The notes under the pieces were generated by a model, which was given only the letters and a program-made list of their open reading frames with translations, did no database searches and was not told where the DNA came from. The position numbers were made by a program, and so were the translations under genes. DNA of 64,000 nucleotides from Crocosphaera sp. (lineage in GTDB: Bacteria > Cyanobacteriota > Cyanobacteriia > Cyanobacteriales > Microcystaceae): NCBI RefSeq assembly GCF_030064895.1, contig NZ_JASJEB010000007.1, positions 27,725 through 91,724 of the forward strand, read 5' to 3'. This document shows, one piece after another, positions 8,709 to 17,108 of this stretch. The first letter of the stretch is position 1, and each line of letters begins with the position of its first letter.

Positions 8709-10052
8709 ATGTCATCTCTTAAATCTCAATTACCCCTTTTTCTTGATAGCTTTTCTCACGATTCACTAATCAATTACTTTCAAAATAGTTGGGAATTGGA
8801 AGACATACTAATGAAGAGTATTATCGATGATGAAACATTTTATCTTAATCCCGATCCCTTAAGAAATCCCTTAATTTTTTATTTGGGTCATTCGGCAGCA
8901 TTTTATATTAATAAGTTAATTCAAGTTGAGTTATTAGAAATAGGAATTAATTCCGATTATGAAATATTATTTGAATTTGGGGTTGATCCAGAAAATGCAG
9001 AAGAATTAAACCAAGCAATTTCTCATATTAATTGGCCAAAAGTTGCGGATATTTGGCAATATCGAAGTACAGCTTATGAAGTTATTTTAGAAGTGATTAA
9101 AAATGTGTCTTTGGAGCTTCCTGTTGATCAAAAACATCCCCTTTGGTCCTTAATGATGGGGATGGAGCATCAAAGAATTCACTTTGAAACATCTTCCATG
9201 TTATTTAGACAAATTACCACAGAAAAACTAGAAAAACCCCAAGGATGGCAATATGCACCTTCTCAACAAGTTACTAACAATAATGACATGATTTTAGTGG
9301 CAGGAGGTCATGTTAAACTAGGCAAAGCTAAAGATAATCCTTTGTATGGATGGGACTGTGAATATGGCGATCTAATGGTTAAAGTTGAGCCATTTTTTGC
9401 CAGTAAATATTTAATTACCAATGCAGAATTTCAGAAATTTGTCAATAGTAAAGGTTACGAAAATCAAGCTTATTGGAATAAAAAATCTTGGCAATGGAAA
9501 GAACAAAATAAGATAAAAAATCCTAAATTTTGGCGATTAGATAATGGAGAATATTACTATCGTGCTATGTTTGATGAAATACCTTTACCCTTAGATTGGC
9601 CTGTAGAAGTTAATTATTACGAAGCTATGGCCTATTGTCGTTGGCAAGGAAAAGAAACAAGATTGATGAGTGAAGCAGAATGGAATTTAGCTACTTATGG
9701 AACGAATAATAACTATCAAGTGGACATGGAAGAGGTAAAAGATTATAATCTTAACTTGAAGTTCGGTTCACCAAGTCCAGTGGGGTTATTAAAAACAGCC
9801 CAAAGCCACTCAGGGTTATGGGACTTAAGGGGCAATGTTTGGGAATGGTTAGAGGAAGATTTTAAACCACTACCAGGGTTTGAACCTCATATTCTTTATG
9901 AAGATAATTCTGCACCTTTTTTCGATAATAACCATAAAATGATGTTAGGGGGGGCTTGGGTAACTCAAGGAACAGAAACCTTAAAATATTATCGTAATTG
10001 GTTCCGTCCTAACTTTTATCAACACGCAGGTTTTAGGATTGTTAAGAATTAA
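8709..10052 (+). CDS. Non-haem iron sulfoxide synthase, OvoA/EgtB type
   Basis: Oxidative C-S bond-forming enzyme of thiohistidine synthesis. N-terminal DinB-like domain with the iron-binding HxxxHxE (EHQRIHFE), and a C-terminal FGE-sulfatase domain (WEWLEEDF, GAWVTQGTETLKYYRNWFRP, GFRIV). The block FYLNPDPLRNPLIFYLGHSAAFYINKL looks more like OvoA (5-histidylcysteine sulfoxide synthase) than mycobacterial EgtB. OvoA usually carries a C-terminal methyltransferase; this 447-residue protein lacks it and sits behind egtD. I infer ergothioneine as the product, but an ovothiol-like route is not excluded. A heptamer repeat begins at its stop codon. Confidence 0.85.
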   Translation: MSSLKSQLPLFLDSFSHDSLINYFQNSWELEDILMKSIIDDETFYLNPDPLRNPLIFYLGHSAAFYINKLIQVELLEIGINSDYEILFEFGVDPENAEELNQAISHINWPKVADIWQYRSTAYEVILEVIKNVSLELPVDQKHPLWSLMMGMEHQRIHFETSSMLFRQITTEKLEKPQGWQYAPSQQVTNNNDMILVAGGHVKLGKAKDNPLYGWDCEYGDLMVKVEPFFASKYLITNAEFQKFVNSKGYENQAYWNKKSWQWKEQNKIKNPKFWRLDNGEYYYRAMFDEIPLPLDWPVEVNYYEAMAYCRWQGKETRLMSEAEWNLATYGTNNNYQVDMEEVKDYNLNLKFGSPSPVGLLKTAQSHSGLWDLRGNVWEWLEEDFKPLPGFEPHILYEDNSAPFFDNNHKMMLGGAWVTQGTETLKYYRNWFRPNFYQHAGFRIVKN

Positions 10053-10097
10053 CAGTGAACAGTGAACAGTGAACAGTGAACAGTGAACAGCGAACAG
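10051..10097. repeat. Heptanucleotide tandem repeat (gtgaaca)n
   Basis: About six tandem copies of the 7-mer gtgaaca, the last with a C for T change, starting at the stop codon of the sulfoxide synthase gene. It is a short tandemly repeated repetitive sequence, well known in cyanobacteria. Confidence 0.85.
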
Positions 10098-10450
10098 TTA
10101 CCAAAAAAAGGTTTAAATCTTCTCCTTTCAAGGGGGTTACAAGAAAAATATTCCTTGTTTTAAATCTTCAATTTTAGGGAACTTTCACAAGTCAAAAATT
10201 GCAAAAATTGTAACTATTCAGCTAAAAGATGAAAGCGGTAAAGCATTAGTTTAATTCTCTAAAGTTTCTCAAGCTCAAATCTCCCTTTTTATGCGTTATT
10301 TTTAATCTTATGGCTGATAGCTGATAGCTGAATGCTTACCAAAAATTAGACGTAAAAAGTCACTCATCTTTACCTCTTCTTAAAGTAAAATAATTTATAA
10401 AGAAAGATTCTTTAATTCTAAATTCTGATTATTGCCTTGATATTACAGCC
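10098..10450. other. Intergenic region with second short tandem repeat
   Basis: About 350 nt without a gene that I recognise. A ctgatag repeat (three units) sits at 10312-10331. No terminator or RNA gene is evident. The promoter of the GTPase gene should lie near its 3' end. Confidence 0.4.
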
Positions 10451-11662
10451 ATGAATCAATTTTTCCAGTCAACTAAAAATTTTTTCACAAATAAATTGCC
10501 ACTAAAAAAAATACCCCAATTGTTTCAAGTTAGTGATGCACAAATGGCAGAAATTTTAGAAACTGTCAGGGAAAAATTACCAACTACTGAAGCCATTTTA
10601 ATTGGTAAAACCCAATCAGGAAAAAGTTCAATTGTTAGAGGATTAACCGGGGTTTCAGCCGAAATTGTTGGTCAAGGATTTCGTCCCCATACTAAACATA
10701 CTAACCAATATGCCTATCCCAACGACGACTTACCTTTACTCATTTTTACCGATACAGTTGGGTTGGGTGACGTACAGCAAAATACCGATTCTATTATTCA
10801 AGAATTAACCGATAAATTACAAGAATCCAATCACCAGGCTAGAGTTGTTATTTTAACCGTTAAAATTAATGACTTTGCCACAGAAACCCTAGCTACAGTA
10901 GCCAAAAAATTGCGTCAACTATCACCAAAAATTCCCTATCTTTTGGTGATTACTTCTCTTCATGAAATTTATCCCTCCCAAACCGAAAATCATCCCGCTT
11001 ATCCTCCCAATTTTGAAGACATTAATCGGGCGTTTAACCATCTCAAAGACGACTTTCAGGGACTTTATGATGATGCCATTCTCATTGATTTTACCCTAGA
11101 AGAAGACGGCTACACTCCCGTTTTTTATGGCTTAGAAACCCTCAGAGATACTATAGCGCAACAGTTACCCGAAGCAGAATCTGTAGCCATTTATCAACTT
11201 CTCGAAGGAGAAACTAGCCAAAAAATCGGTAATCTTTATCGGGATGTTGCTCGCCGTTATATTTGGGCCTTTTCCGTCGCAGCAGCTACCTTAGCAGCCG
11301 TTCCCTTACCTTTTGCTACTATGCCGGTATTAACCACCTTACAAGTGTCTCAGATAACATTATTAGGCAAACTCTACGGGCAAATTTTGACCCCATCCCA
11401 AGCCGGTGGCATCGTCAGTGCCATCGCCGGAGGGTTTTTAGCCCAGTCTATTGGAAGAGAATTAATTAAGTTTATTCCTGGTTTGGGCAGTATTATTGCT
11501 GCTTCTTGGGCAGGGGCTTATACTTGGGCTTTGGGGGAAGGGGCCTGTGTTTATTTTGGGGATTTAATGGGGGGAAAAAAACCCAATCCTGCTCAAATTC
11601 AAACGGTGATGCAAGAGGCTTTTAAACAGGCACAAAATCGCTTTAAAAAACCGCGCAGTTGA
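10451..11662 (+). CDS. GTPase with DUF697-like membrane domain
   Basis: 403 residues. G1 P-loop IGKTQSGKSS at residues 51-60 and G3 DTVGLGD at 101-107 define an Era/YcjX-like GTP-binding domain; a canonical NKxD box is not obvious (LVITSLHEI is in its place). The C-terminal third has hydrophobic, Gly/Ala-rich helices (about residues 272-300 and 318-370) like DUF697, which anchors such GTPases to membranes. Role unknown. RBS weak; ATG 10451 fits the family length. Confidence 0.85.
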   Translation: MNQFFQSTKNFFTNKLPLKKIPQLFQVSDAQMAEILETVREKLPTTEAILIGKTQSGKSSIVRGLTGVSAEIVGQGFRPHTKHTNQYAYPNDDLPLLIFTDTVGLGDVQQNTDSIIQELTDKLQESNHQARVVILTVKINDFATETLATVAKKLRQLSPKIPYLLVITSLHEIYPSQTENHPAYPPNFEDINRAFNHLKDDFQGLYDDAILIDFTLEEDGYTPVFYGLETLRDTIAQQLPEAESVAIYQLLEGETSQKIGNLYRDVARRYIWAFSVAAATLAAVPLPFATMPVLTTLQVSQITLLGKLYGQILTPSQAGGIVSAIAGGFLAQSIGRELIKFIPGLGSIIAASWAGAYTWALGEGACVYFGDLMGGKKPNPAQIQTVMQEAFKQAQNRFKKPRS

Positions 11663-11686
11663 ATGAAGTCAGAAGTCCCTCATTAA

Positions 11687-11791
11687 CCTGAGTTCAATAT
11701 AAGGAAATTTATAGACAACTGGTCAAAATCAAGAGTCTTAAACCCTGATTATCTCATAGAAAAAACTTCTACTGCGAACTCCGAACTCAGG
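11687..11791. repeat. Possible small element bounded by 9-bp inverted repeats
   Basis: cctgagttc at 11687-11695 and gaactcagg at 11783-11791 are perfect inverted repeats about 90 nt apart in the gap between the GTPase and thioredoxin genes. It could be a decayed MITE or chance. The rest of 11663-11987 shows no gene. Confidence 0.3.
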
Positions 11792-11987
11792 TCACTACGT
11801 AGGACGCGCTATCGCACAGAGACGAAAGATGTGCGGAATGTGGGATACTAAACTAAATTTCATCTAAACTAAATTTCATTAATACTAATTAAAAGGCCAT
11901 TTTTTAGCCTTAATTGATAAGAAATTCTAATGCAGAATAGGCTATACTATGAACAACTAATCTATAAATAACCCGTTCTCAACAACT

Positions 11988-12305
11988 ATGGCACTTAAAA
12001 AACAATTTTCTACTTTTGAGGAAATGTTCTCTAGCTCAAATGTTCCCATTCTTATTGATTTTTATGCAACTTGGTGCGGTCCTTGTCAAATGATGTCTCC
12101 CATCCTAGAACAAGTGGGAACCCAAATGAGAAATCGCTTACAAGTTATTAAAATTGACACAGATAAGTATCCAGGCATTGCCTCTAAATATGGTATTCAA
12201 TCTTTACCAACTTTGATGTTATTTAAAGAAGGACAACCAGTAGAGAAGTTTGAAGGTGTTATGCAAGCTTCTCAATTGATACAACATCTTAATCTTTTGG
12301 TTTAA
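11988..12305 (+). CDS. trxA: Thioredoxin
   Basis: 105-residue dithiol-disulfide oxidoreductase with the active site WCGPC (Cys30 and Cys33), the cis-proline region SLPTLMLF, and normal length. Reduces disulfides of Calvin-cycle and other targets in the cytosol. Which thioredoxin type it is (m, x, y) cannot be told by eye. No signal peptide. Confidence 0.93.
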   Translation: MALKKQFSTFEEMFSSSNVPILIDFYATWCGPCQMMSPILEQVGTQMRNRLQVIKIDTDKYPGIASKYGIQSLPTLMLFKEGQPVEKFEGVMQASQLIQHLNLLV

Positions 12306-12346
12306 GCAAAAAACAAAAAGCGTGAGGAGTTGACAAAAGAACTTAA

Positions 12347-12664
12347 TTATGATACACAATATTCTTTAACTTCTCTAGTATAGGAGTTGTGAATTTGAGC
12401 ATAATAATTGAGGATTTCCTCAAGTCGCTGTTTTTCTAAGGCAGAAAGTGTGGGAGGATAAGCTATTTTTAAATGATCAATTTGACTTTGCTCATAATCA
12501 AACTGTTGAGACTGTTGAGAAATCAACTCAGTGGTAACTCCTTCAATTTGAGATAAATGGGCAGCCAATTCCCGATAAATTGCCAAGGGTAAACAAGGAT
12601 AAGTGATTTTTTCTTGTGTGTGTGTCACTGTTTTTACATACTTTAAAAATTTTTTTAAGACCAA
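12347..12664 (-). CDS. Hypothetical protein overlapping lipoprotein gene
   Basis: 105 residues, helical and charged, with no recognised domain (central part rich in Gln: SQQSQQFDYEQSQ). Its first 10 nt overlap the end of the lipoprotein gene at 12655-13767, so the two are likely translated from one mRNA. Function unknown. It converges with trxA, with 41 nt between stops. Confidence 0.68.
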   Translation of the reverse strand: MVLKKFLKYVKTVTHTQEKITYPCLPLAIYRELAAHLSQIEGVTTELISQQSQQFDYEQSQIDHLKIAYPPTLSALEKQRLEEILNYYAQIHNSYTREVKEYCVS

Positions 12665-13767
12665 TCAGTTAAGGTGATTGTTACGTCTTCTTTGTTACGA
12701 CCTCGAAGACCCAGTTCTGACTTCTGACTTTGATCATTTGCTCCTACACGACCATCAAATTCAGCTTTAACACCAGGTTCTAAGGTATACGTTGCAGCTA
12801 GTTCAACCGTCATACTGTTAATGACTTTGTTGGTTTCTTTTTCCACAATTTGTAAGATTATAGTGGAAACTTTTACTGTTTTCCTACCATTATTACATAA
12901 GATACCGTTAATTAATGGATTAGGTGTGTCTTCACCCGTTAACTCAACTTGTTCTAAAATCAAGTTTTTAACAATTCCAAAGCCATTGGGACCAGCCGGT
13001 GCAGGAATTTGAGGTTTACCTGCTGTTGGTTGAGGTGTTCCATCTGTATTGGGTGCTACAGGAGTAGGCGGTTCTACGGGTTCCTCTGCTGGCTCTCCCA
13101 CTCCACGAGTAACCTCTAAACCGTATTGTTCCAGTACAATCGAAGGCTTGTCACCGGCCACATTAATTGCTTTAACTATTATCTGTCCATTGGAAAGACT
13201 CGCACCCACAGTAACTTGACGAGCAACATTTTCATTAGGGGCTTTGACAATAGCCACTGGGGTTCCTTGGAGTTGCATGACCCCTGACACCACAACACCT
13301 CTCGCTTCGTTGGGAACGGGTAAAATGGGATCAAGTAAGGGAGGCAGTCCCATATCAGAAACAGGCGTGTTTGTATCTGGGGCTTGAGCGACGGTAGTTG
13401 GCGGTATTTTTACCTCTTCTAGCATACAAAGTCTTTCGGGATCACCAACGTTATTTTCGGCGGTTTTTTCCCGAATAACAGGTTTAACAGGGATAACAGC
13501 AAAGGGGTTATTTCTTCCTGGTTTAATTTCCCTTCTCCTGTCACTAGGAGGTGTTGAGGGGATTAAACCTCCAGCAGCTGGAGGTTGAGACGCGCTAGGA
13601 GTAGGTGTTTCGTCAAAGACTTCCTCGGGTTTTTCTTCAGGGGGTTGGGGGGGCTGTGCCACGGGAGGATCTTCTGAAGAGTCTTGTGATCCCTGAAAAA
13701 GACCACATCCTCCCAAGGTTAGAGCCATGTAGCTCAGCAGTAACATTGATGGGACTTTTTTGACCAT
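12655..13767 (-). CDS. Proline-rich putative lipoprotein
   Basis: 370 residues. The N-terminus is a lipoprotein signal: VKK, then a hydrophobic stretch, then the lipobox LGGC with Cys at about residue 21. Next follows a low-complexity linker rich in Pro, Glu and Ser (to about residue 80), then beta-rich segments and a second Pro-rich stretch near 225-250. The C-terminal part (ILEQVELTGEDT onwards) resembles an extracellular beta-sandwich but I assign no family. Probably anchored to the plasma or outer membrane. First gene of a two-gene operon. Confidence 0.75.
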   Translation of the reverse strand: MVKKVPSMLLLSYMALTLGGCGLFQGSQDSSEDPPVAQPPQPPEEKPEEVFDETPTPSASQPPAAGGLIPSTPPSDRRREIKPGRNNPFAVIPVKPVIREKTAENNVGDPERLCMLEEVKIPPTTVAQAPDTNTPVSDMGLPPLLDPILPVPNEARGVVVSGVMQLQGTPVAIVKAPNENVARQVTVGASLSNGQIIVKAINVAGDKPSIVLEQYGLEVTRGVGEPAEEPVEPPTPVAPNTDGTPQPTAGKPQIPAPAGPNGFGIVKNLILEQVELTGEDTPNPLINGILCNNGRKTVKVSTIILQIVEKETNKVINSMTVELAATYTLEPGVKAEFDGRVGANDQSQKSELGLRGRNKEDVTITLTDWS

Positions 13768-13897
13768 GATTATCAGGCAATTGATTACTCTACAATGTTA
13801 ACCTGCTTATCTCAAAATGTCGGATTGAAGACCCTAGGTTTTACCGACGGGATGAAAATCTGACCAATACATAAACCTATACTTGGTGCGCGTGCTG

Positions 13898-13918
13898 GTT
13901 CGGAGGGAACCTCCGAAC
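13898..13918. repeat. 9-bp-stem hairpin upstream of tnpB
   Basis: gttcggagg/cctccgaac with loop gaa. A GC-rich hairpin in otherwise AT-rich DNA. It may be part of a left end of the tnpB element or an older insertion end. Confidence 0.45.
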
Positions 13919-13933
13919 AGTTCGCTCCGCTTT

Positions 13934-14029
13934 TACAGCAGTTTGCGACTTTATACAATACAAGAAGTTAAGGTCTTAGAGAGTACAATTAAGCTTTAGT
14001 TGTACTTTAATGACTCGCAAACTGCTGTA
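13934..14029. mobile_element. 96-bp MITE with 15-bp terminal inverted repeats
   Basis: Perfect terminal inverted repeats tacagcagtttgcga (13934-13948) and tcgcaaactgctgta (14015-14029), ends in TA, no coding capacity, and an inner inverted repeat agtacaa/ttgtact. TA at both ends fits a TA-targeting (IS630/Tc1-mariner-like) transposase acting in trans. It lies just upstream of tnpB but need not be related to it. Confidence 0.65.
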
Positions 14030-14085
14030 GCTTGCCATAGAAAGTTTTACACACAAAAAACAATTATGTAAGCTAAAATAGAACC

Positions 14086-15327
14086 ATGCTAACCATGACC
14101 TACGAGTACAAACTGCAACCGACTCCTGAACAGATTGCCATCATTGAGCAAACTCTTGATGTGTGTCGTTCTGTCTGGAATTTTGCGCTAAGGCAGCGCA
14201 AAGATTGGTGCGCCTCTCGTAAGTCCCCTGTCAATGCTTGCTCCCTCAATTGTGAATATATCATTTCTGCTGATGAGCCTTTCCCAAATTACCATAGGCA
14301 AGCCAAGGAACTAACCGATGCTAAAAAGCAATATCCTCAGTTAAAGACAGTCCATTCTCAAGTTCTTCAGCAAACTTTAAGAACTTTGGACAGGGCTTGG
14401 GATGACATGAGAGCCAGGGGCTTTGGTTTCCCTCGCTTTAAAAACAAGTATCGTCTGCGTTCGTTTGTCTTTCCACAGTTGGGGAAAGACCCCATTAGAA
14501 ATGATGCTCTGAAACTTCCCAAACTAGGATGGGTTAAGTGGAGACTATCTCGACCAATTCGGGAAGGGTTTCAAGTGAAGCAAGCCAGGGTTGTTAGAAA
14601 AGCATCTGGTTACTTTGTAGCTCTGTCACTACAGTTAGATGTTGATGTCCCTAGTCCTATGCCTCATGGTCATCCTAGAGGGTTAGACTTAGGATTTGAC
14701 AAGTTTGTGGCTACTTCCGACGGTGAGGAGATTAAACGGCCTAGATTTCTTACGACTTTACAGAGCAAGGTTGAATTACTGCAACGTAGGTTGAAGAACA
14801 AACAGAAAGGGTCAAATAATCGACACAAGTTAAACCAGAAAATAGCTAGGCTACATCAGCGTATTTCCGATACTCGCAAAGACTGGCATTTTAAGTTAGC
14901 TCATCATCTTTGTGATGGTACTGGAATGATATTTGTAGAAGATATAAACTTTGTCAGTTGGCAAAGAGGAATACTATCAAAACATAGTGCTGATGCTGGC
15001 TTTGGCCAGTTTGTCAATATTTTGGAGTGGGTATGTTTTCGGAGAGATGTCTACTTTGCCAAGGTAAATAAAGACGGCACATCCCAGACCTGTCCTAACT
15101 GTGGCGCACACACAGGAAAGAAAACTCTAGATATCAGGGTTCATTACTGTAATGAGTGTGGATATACAACTACAAGAGATGTAGCAGCTTCTCAAGAGAT
15201 AAGGAATCGTGGAATCTTTGCGCTAGGGCATAGCGTAGTTAAAAATGTCTGTGGACTGGAAGCGACGGGGAGTATTGTTCACAATACTCTAGTTGGCACA
15301 GGACGAAGCAGAAAACTAGCATCGTGA
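14086..15327 (+). CDS. tnpB: TnpB-type RNA-guided endonuclease (IS200/IS605 family)
   Basis: 413 residues, the usual TnpB length. RuvC-like catalytic residues appear intact: Asp201 in GLDLGFDKF, Glu285 in FVEDINF, Asp365 in TTRDVAASQEI. The zinc ribbon is Cys336/Cys339 (CPNCG) and Cys355/Cys358 (CNECG). TnpB cuts DNA guided by an RNA that overlaps the gene's 3' end; it promotes retention of the element. No tnpA transposase lies nearby, so mobility would need TnpA in trans. Starts at ATG 14086 or at the Met three codons later (14095). No nonsense codons, unlike many copies. Confidence 0.92.
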   Translation: MLTMTYEYKLQPTPEQIAIIEQTLDVCRSVWNFALRQRKDWCASRKSPVNACSLNCEYIISADEPFPNYHRQAKELTDAKKQYPQLKTVHSQVLQQTLRTLDRAWDDMRARGFGFPRFKNKYRLRSFVFPQLGKDPIRNDALKLPKLGWVKWRLSRPIREGFQVKQARVVRKASGYFVALSLQLDVDVPSPMPHGHPRGLDLGFDKFVATSDGEEIKRPRFLTTLQSKVELLQRRLKNKQKGSNNRHKLNQKIARLHQRISDTRKDWHFKLAHHLCDGTGMIFVEDINFVSWQRGILSKHSADAGFGQFVNILEWVCFRRDVYFAKVNKDGTSQTCPNCGAHTGKKTLDIRVHYCNECGYTTTRDVAASQEIRNRGIFALGHSVVKNVCGLEATGSIVHNTLVGTGRSRKLAS

Positions 15328-15372
15328 GGTGTTAGAATCCCTCGACTCCGTCGACGGGAGTATGTCAACAAA
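15325..15372 (+). mobile_element. Probable right end of the tnpB element with hairpin
   Basis: Directly after the tnpB stop a hairpin tccctcga/tcga(c)ggga (15338-15359) is followed by gtatgtcaac. This is the arrangement of IS200/IS605 right ends; the 3' end of the guide RNA would fall here, with the adjoining host sequence as guide. The exact boundary is not determined. Confidence 0.5.
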
Positions 15373-15457
15373 TAATAAACGACTTGTATTCTTGCCTTTC
15401 CACATTTTCCACACTCCCCCAAACCAAATATTGATACACCCAACTCGAAAGTGCTAT

Positions 15458-16372
15458 ATGTTCCCTCTCATTTATTCTGATATATTTCTCAACCACGATA
15501 CAGGAAGCTTTCACCCCGAATCTCCTCAAAGATTAGAAGCCATTGTTAATGCTTTGAAAACCGTTTCTTGGAGCGATCGCTTAAAATGGCAACCACCCAC
15601 AACTTTAGCTAAACGAGACCCCCTACCTTACATCAGAAATCATCATAACAACGAGTATATCCAACGAGTTGAAGCGATCTCCTCTAACGGAGGGGGATTG
15701 TTAGATGGAGATACCGTTGTGTCTCCCCAAAGTTATCAGGTTGCTTTATTAGCGGTGAATGCTTGGTTAGATGGGGTTGATACTGTCACTCAAACCCAGA
15801 AACCGGCTTTTGTTTTGTCTCGTCCCCCTGGCCATCACGCGGTCCAAAAAACCGGCATGGGGTTTTGTTTATTTTCCAATGCTGCGATCGCTGCTAATTA
15901 TGCTCTACAATCTCAGGGAGTGCAACGAGTGGCTATTTTGGACTGGGATGTGCATCATGGCAACGGAACCCAGGCGATCGTTGAAAATAACCCGAGTATT
16001 GCCTATTGTTCTTTGCATCAGTTTCCTGCTTATCCTGGAACCGGACGCGCTAATGAAATGGGACAGTATGACAATGTGTTAAATATCCCTATGGCACCAG
16101 GAAGTGACTTAAAAGCTTATCAATTAGCCTTTTCTGAGAAGGTTATACCTTTTTTAGAAGCATTTAAAGAGGATTTATTAATTGTTAGTGCTGGTTATGA
16201 TGCTAATCAAGCGGACCCCTTAGCTTCTATTAACCTTCAACCTGATAATTACGGTGTTTTTACTCAACAATTATTAACCATAACCTCTTCTGTTTTATTT
16301 GGCTTAGAAGGAGGTTATGATTTATCAGCTTTGGCTGACTCTGTTGTTGCAACAATTCAAGCTTGTTTTTGA
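15458..16372 (+). CDS. Histone deacetylase family / acetoin-utilisation-type deacetylase
   Basis: Zn-dependent arginase-fold deacetylase, about 304 residues. Motifs: HPESPQRL, RPPGHHAV, the metal and catalytic block ILDWDVHHGNG, SAGYDANQADPL and the final GGYDL. Bacterial members act on acetylated proteins, polyamines or acetoin-linked substrates; the target is unknown. The open frame extends upstream to 15329, but those 43 residues read through the insertion-sequence end, so I place the start at ATG 15458 (MFPLIYSD). The insertion lies about 85 bp upstream and may have changed its promoter. Confidence 0.9.
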   Translation: MFPLIYSDIFLNHDTGSFHPESPQRLEAIVNALKTVSWSDRLKWQPPTTLAKRDPLPYIRNHHNNEYIQRVEAISSNGGGLLDGDTVVSPQSYQVALLAVNAWLDGVDTVTQTQKPAFVLSRPPGHHAVQKTGMGFCLFSNAAIAANYALQSQGVQRVAILDWDVHHGNGTQAIVENNPSIAYCSLHQFPAYPGTGRANEMGQYDNVLNIPMAPGSDLKAYQLAFSEKVIPFLEAFKEDLLIVSAGYDANQADPLASINLQPDNYGVFTQQLLTITSSVLFGLEGGYDLSALADSVVATIQACF

Positions 16373-16393
16373 TACTAATTTTCATTAATTATT

Positions 16394-16421
16394 GTAGGGG
16401 TCAACGGCCGTTGACCCCTAC
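16394..16421. repeat. 28-nt palindrome, copy 2
   Basis: Perfect palindrome gtaggggtcaacgg/ccgttgacccctac. It matches copy 1 at 6033-6060 except in the central bases. It lies 21 nt after the deacetylase stop and may serve as its terminator. Confidence 0.8.
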
Positions 16422-16543
16422 AGCAGTTTTCATTTACATAGATTAAACCTTAAAATATCAAAATTCCCCAGATTCACTCAATTAAAAACTGCTTCATTTA
16501 TTAAGAAGAAAAACAATAAAATATAAAATAATCATTGGTTGGT

Positions 16544-16725
16544 GCGTATAATCTTGCAGTGCAAAGGCGAGATTATAGGGAGCATCCCATTTTTGCCAAA
16601 AACTTATTCTTGGAGTTTGACGGGGAGAGGGGGCGATTGGGAGACGGGGGGAAATTAATCAGATCAACTATTATCAATCAAGGACAATTTGCAACTTTGG
16701 GATGCTCCCAGATTATACGCTTTTT
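16544..16725 (+). terminator. Hairpin terminator split by a MITE
   Basis: Arm gcgtataatcttgc (16544-16557) and its partner gcgagattatacgc (16567-16577 plus 16718-16720) match in 13 of 14 positions and are followed by TTTTT. The second arm is interrupted by the 132-bp element at 16578-16709. Without it the sequence would be a typical rho-independent terminator. Confidence 0.6.
16578..16709. mobile_element. 132-bp MITE with 8-bp target duplication
   Basis: Terminal inverted repeats gggagcatccca (left) and tgggatgctccc (right), flanked on both sides by the 8-bp duplication agattata (16570-16577 and 16710-16717). No coding capacity. An 8-bp duplication fits families such as IS1595 or IS1-like rather than TA-targeting elements. 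An open frame of 91 codons across it is an accident. Confidence 0.75.
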
Positions 16726-17108
16726 GAATCCTCCTACAATCTACAATTCCTTGACTTTAGGAATAGGTAAACTTTTGATTTCTGAGGATTTATTTACGAA
16801 AAAACCCTGAAAATAAAAAAATATATATCCTAAATTTAAGTATATTAAACGATACCAAAGAGCTTAATTTTTGGTATAAACGTTATGCAAAATAATTTTC
16901 TTAAACTCATAGGCATGGATAGCTAAGGTACTACTAACCGTAGTTTAGAAAGTTAAAGAATTTTCTTTTTTTCTTGCCATGATAATTAAAAACACAGAAA
17001 ATTTCCTAACTAATTTGTGTACTTTTATAAAATGATAAGTTATCTCATATAGTTGGGTAAGATTAATTAAATTTATTTGTGCTTACTTGTAATTCCACTA
17101 TATGATGT
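16726..17108. other. Intergenic region upstream of response regulator
   Basis: About 380 AT-rich nt. A weak hairpin (ataccaaa...tttggtat near 16852-16880) is the only structure seen. The promoter of the regulator gene should lie here. Confidence 0.35.

Noticed and set aside
15329..15457. N-terminal extension of the deacetylase frame
   Set aside because: It translates the tnpB element's right end; the conserved domain starts at 15458.
16535..16810. 91-codon open frame between the deacetylase and regulator genes
   Set aside because: It runs through the 132-bp MITE and the split terminator, has low-complexity text and no ribosome site.
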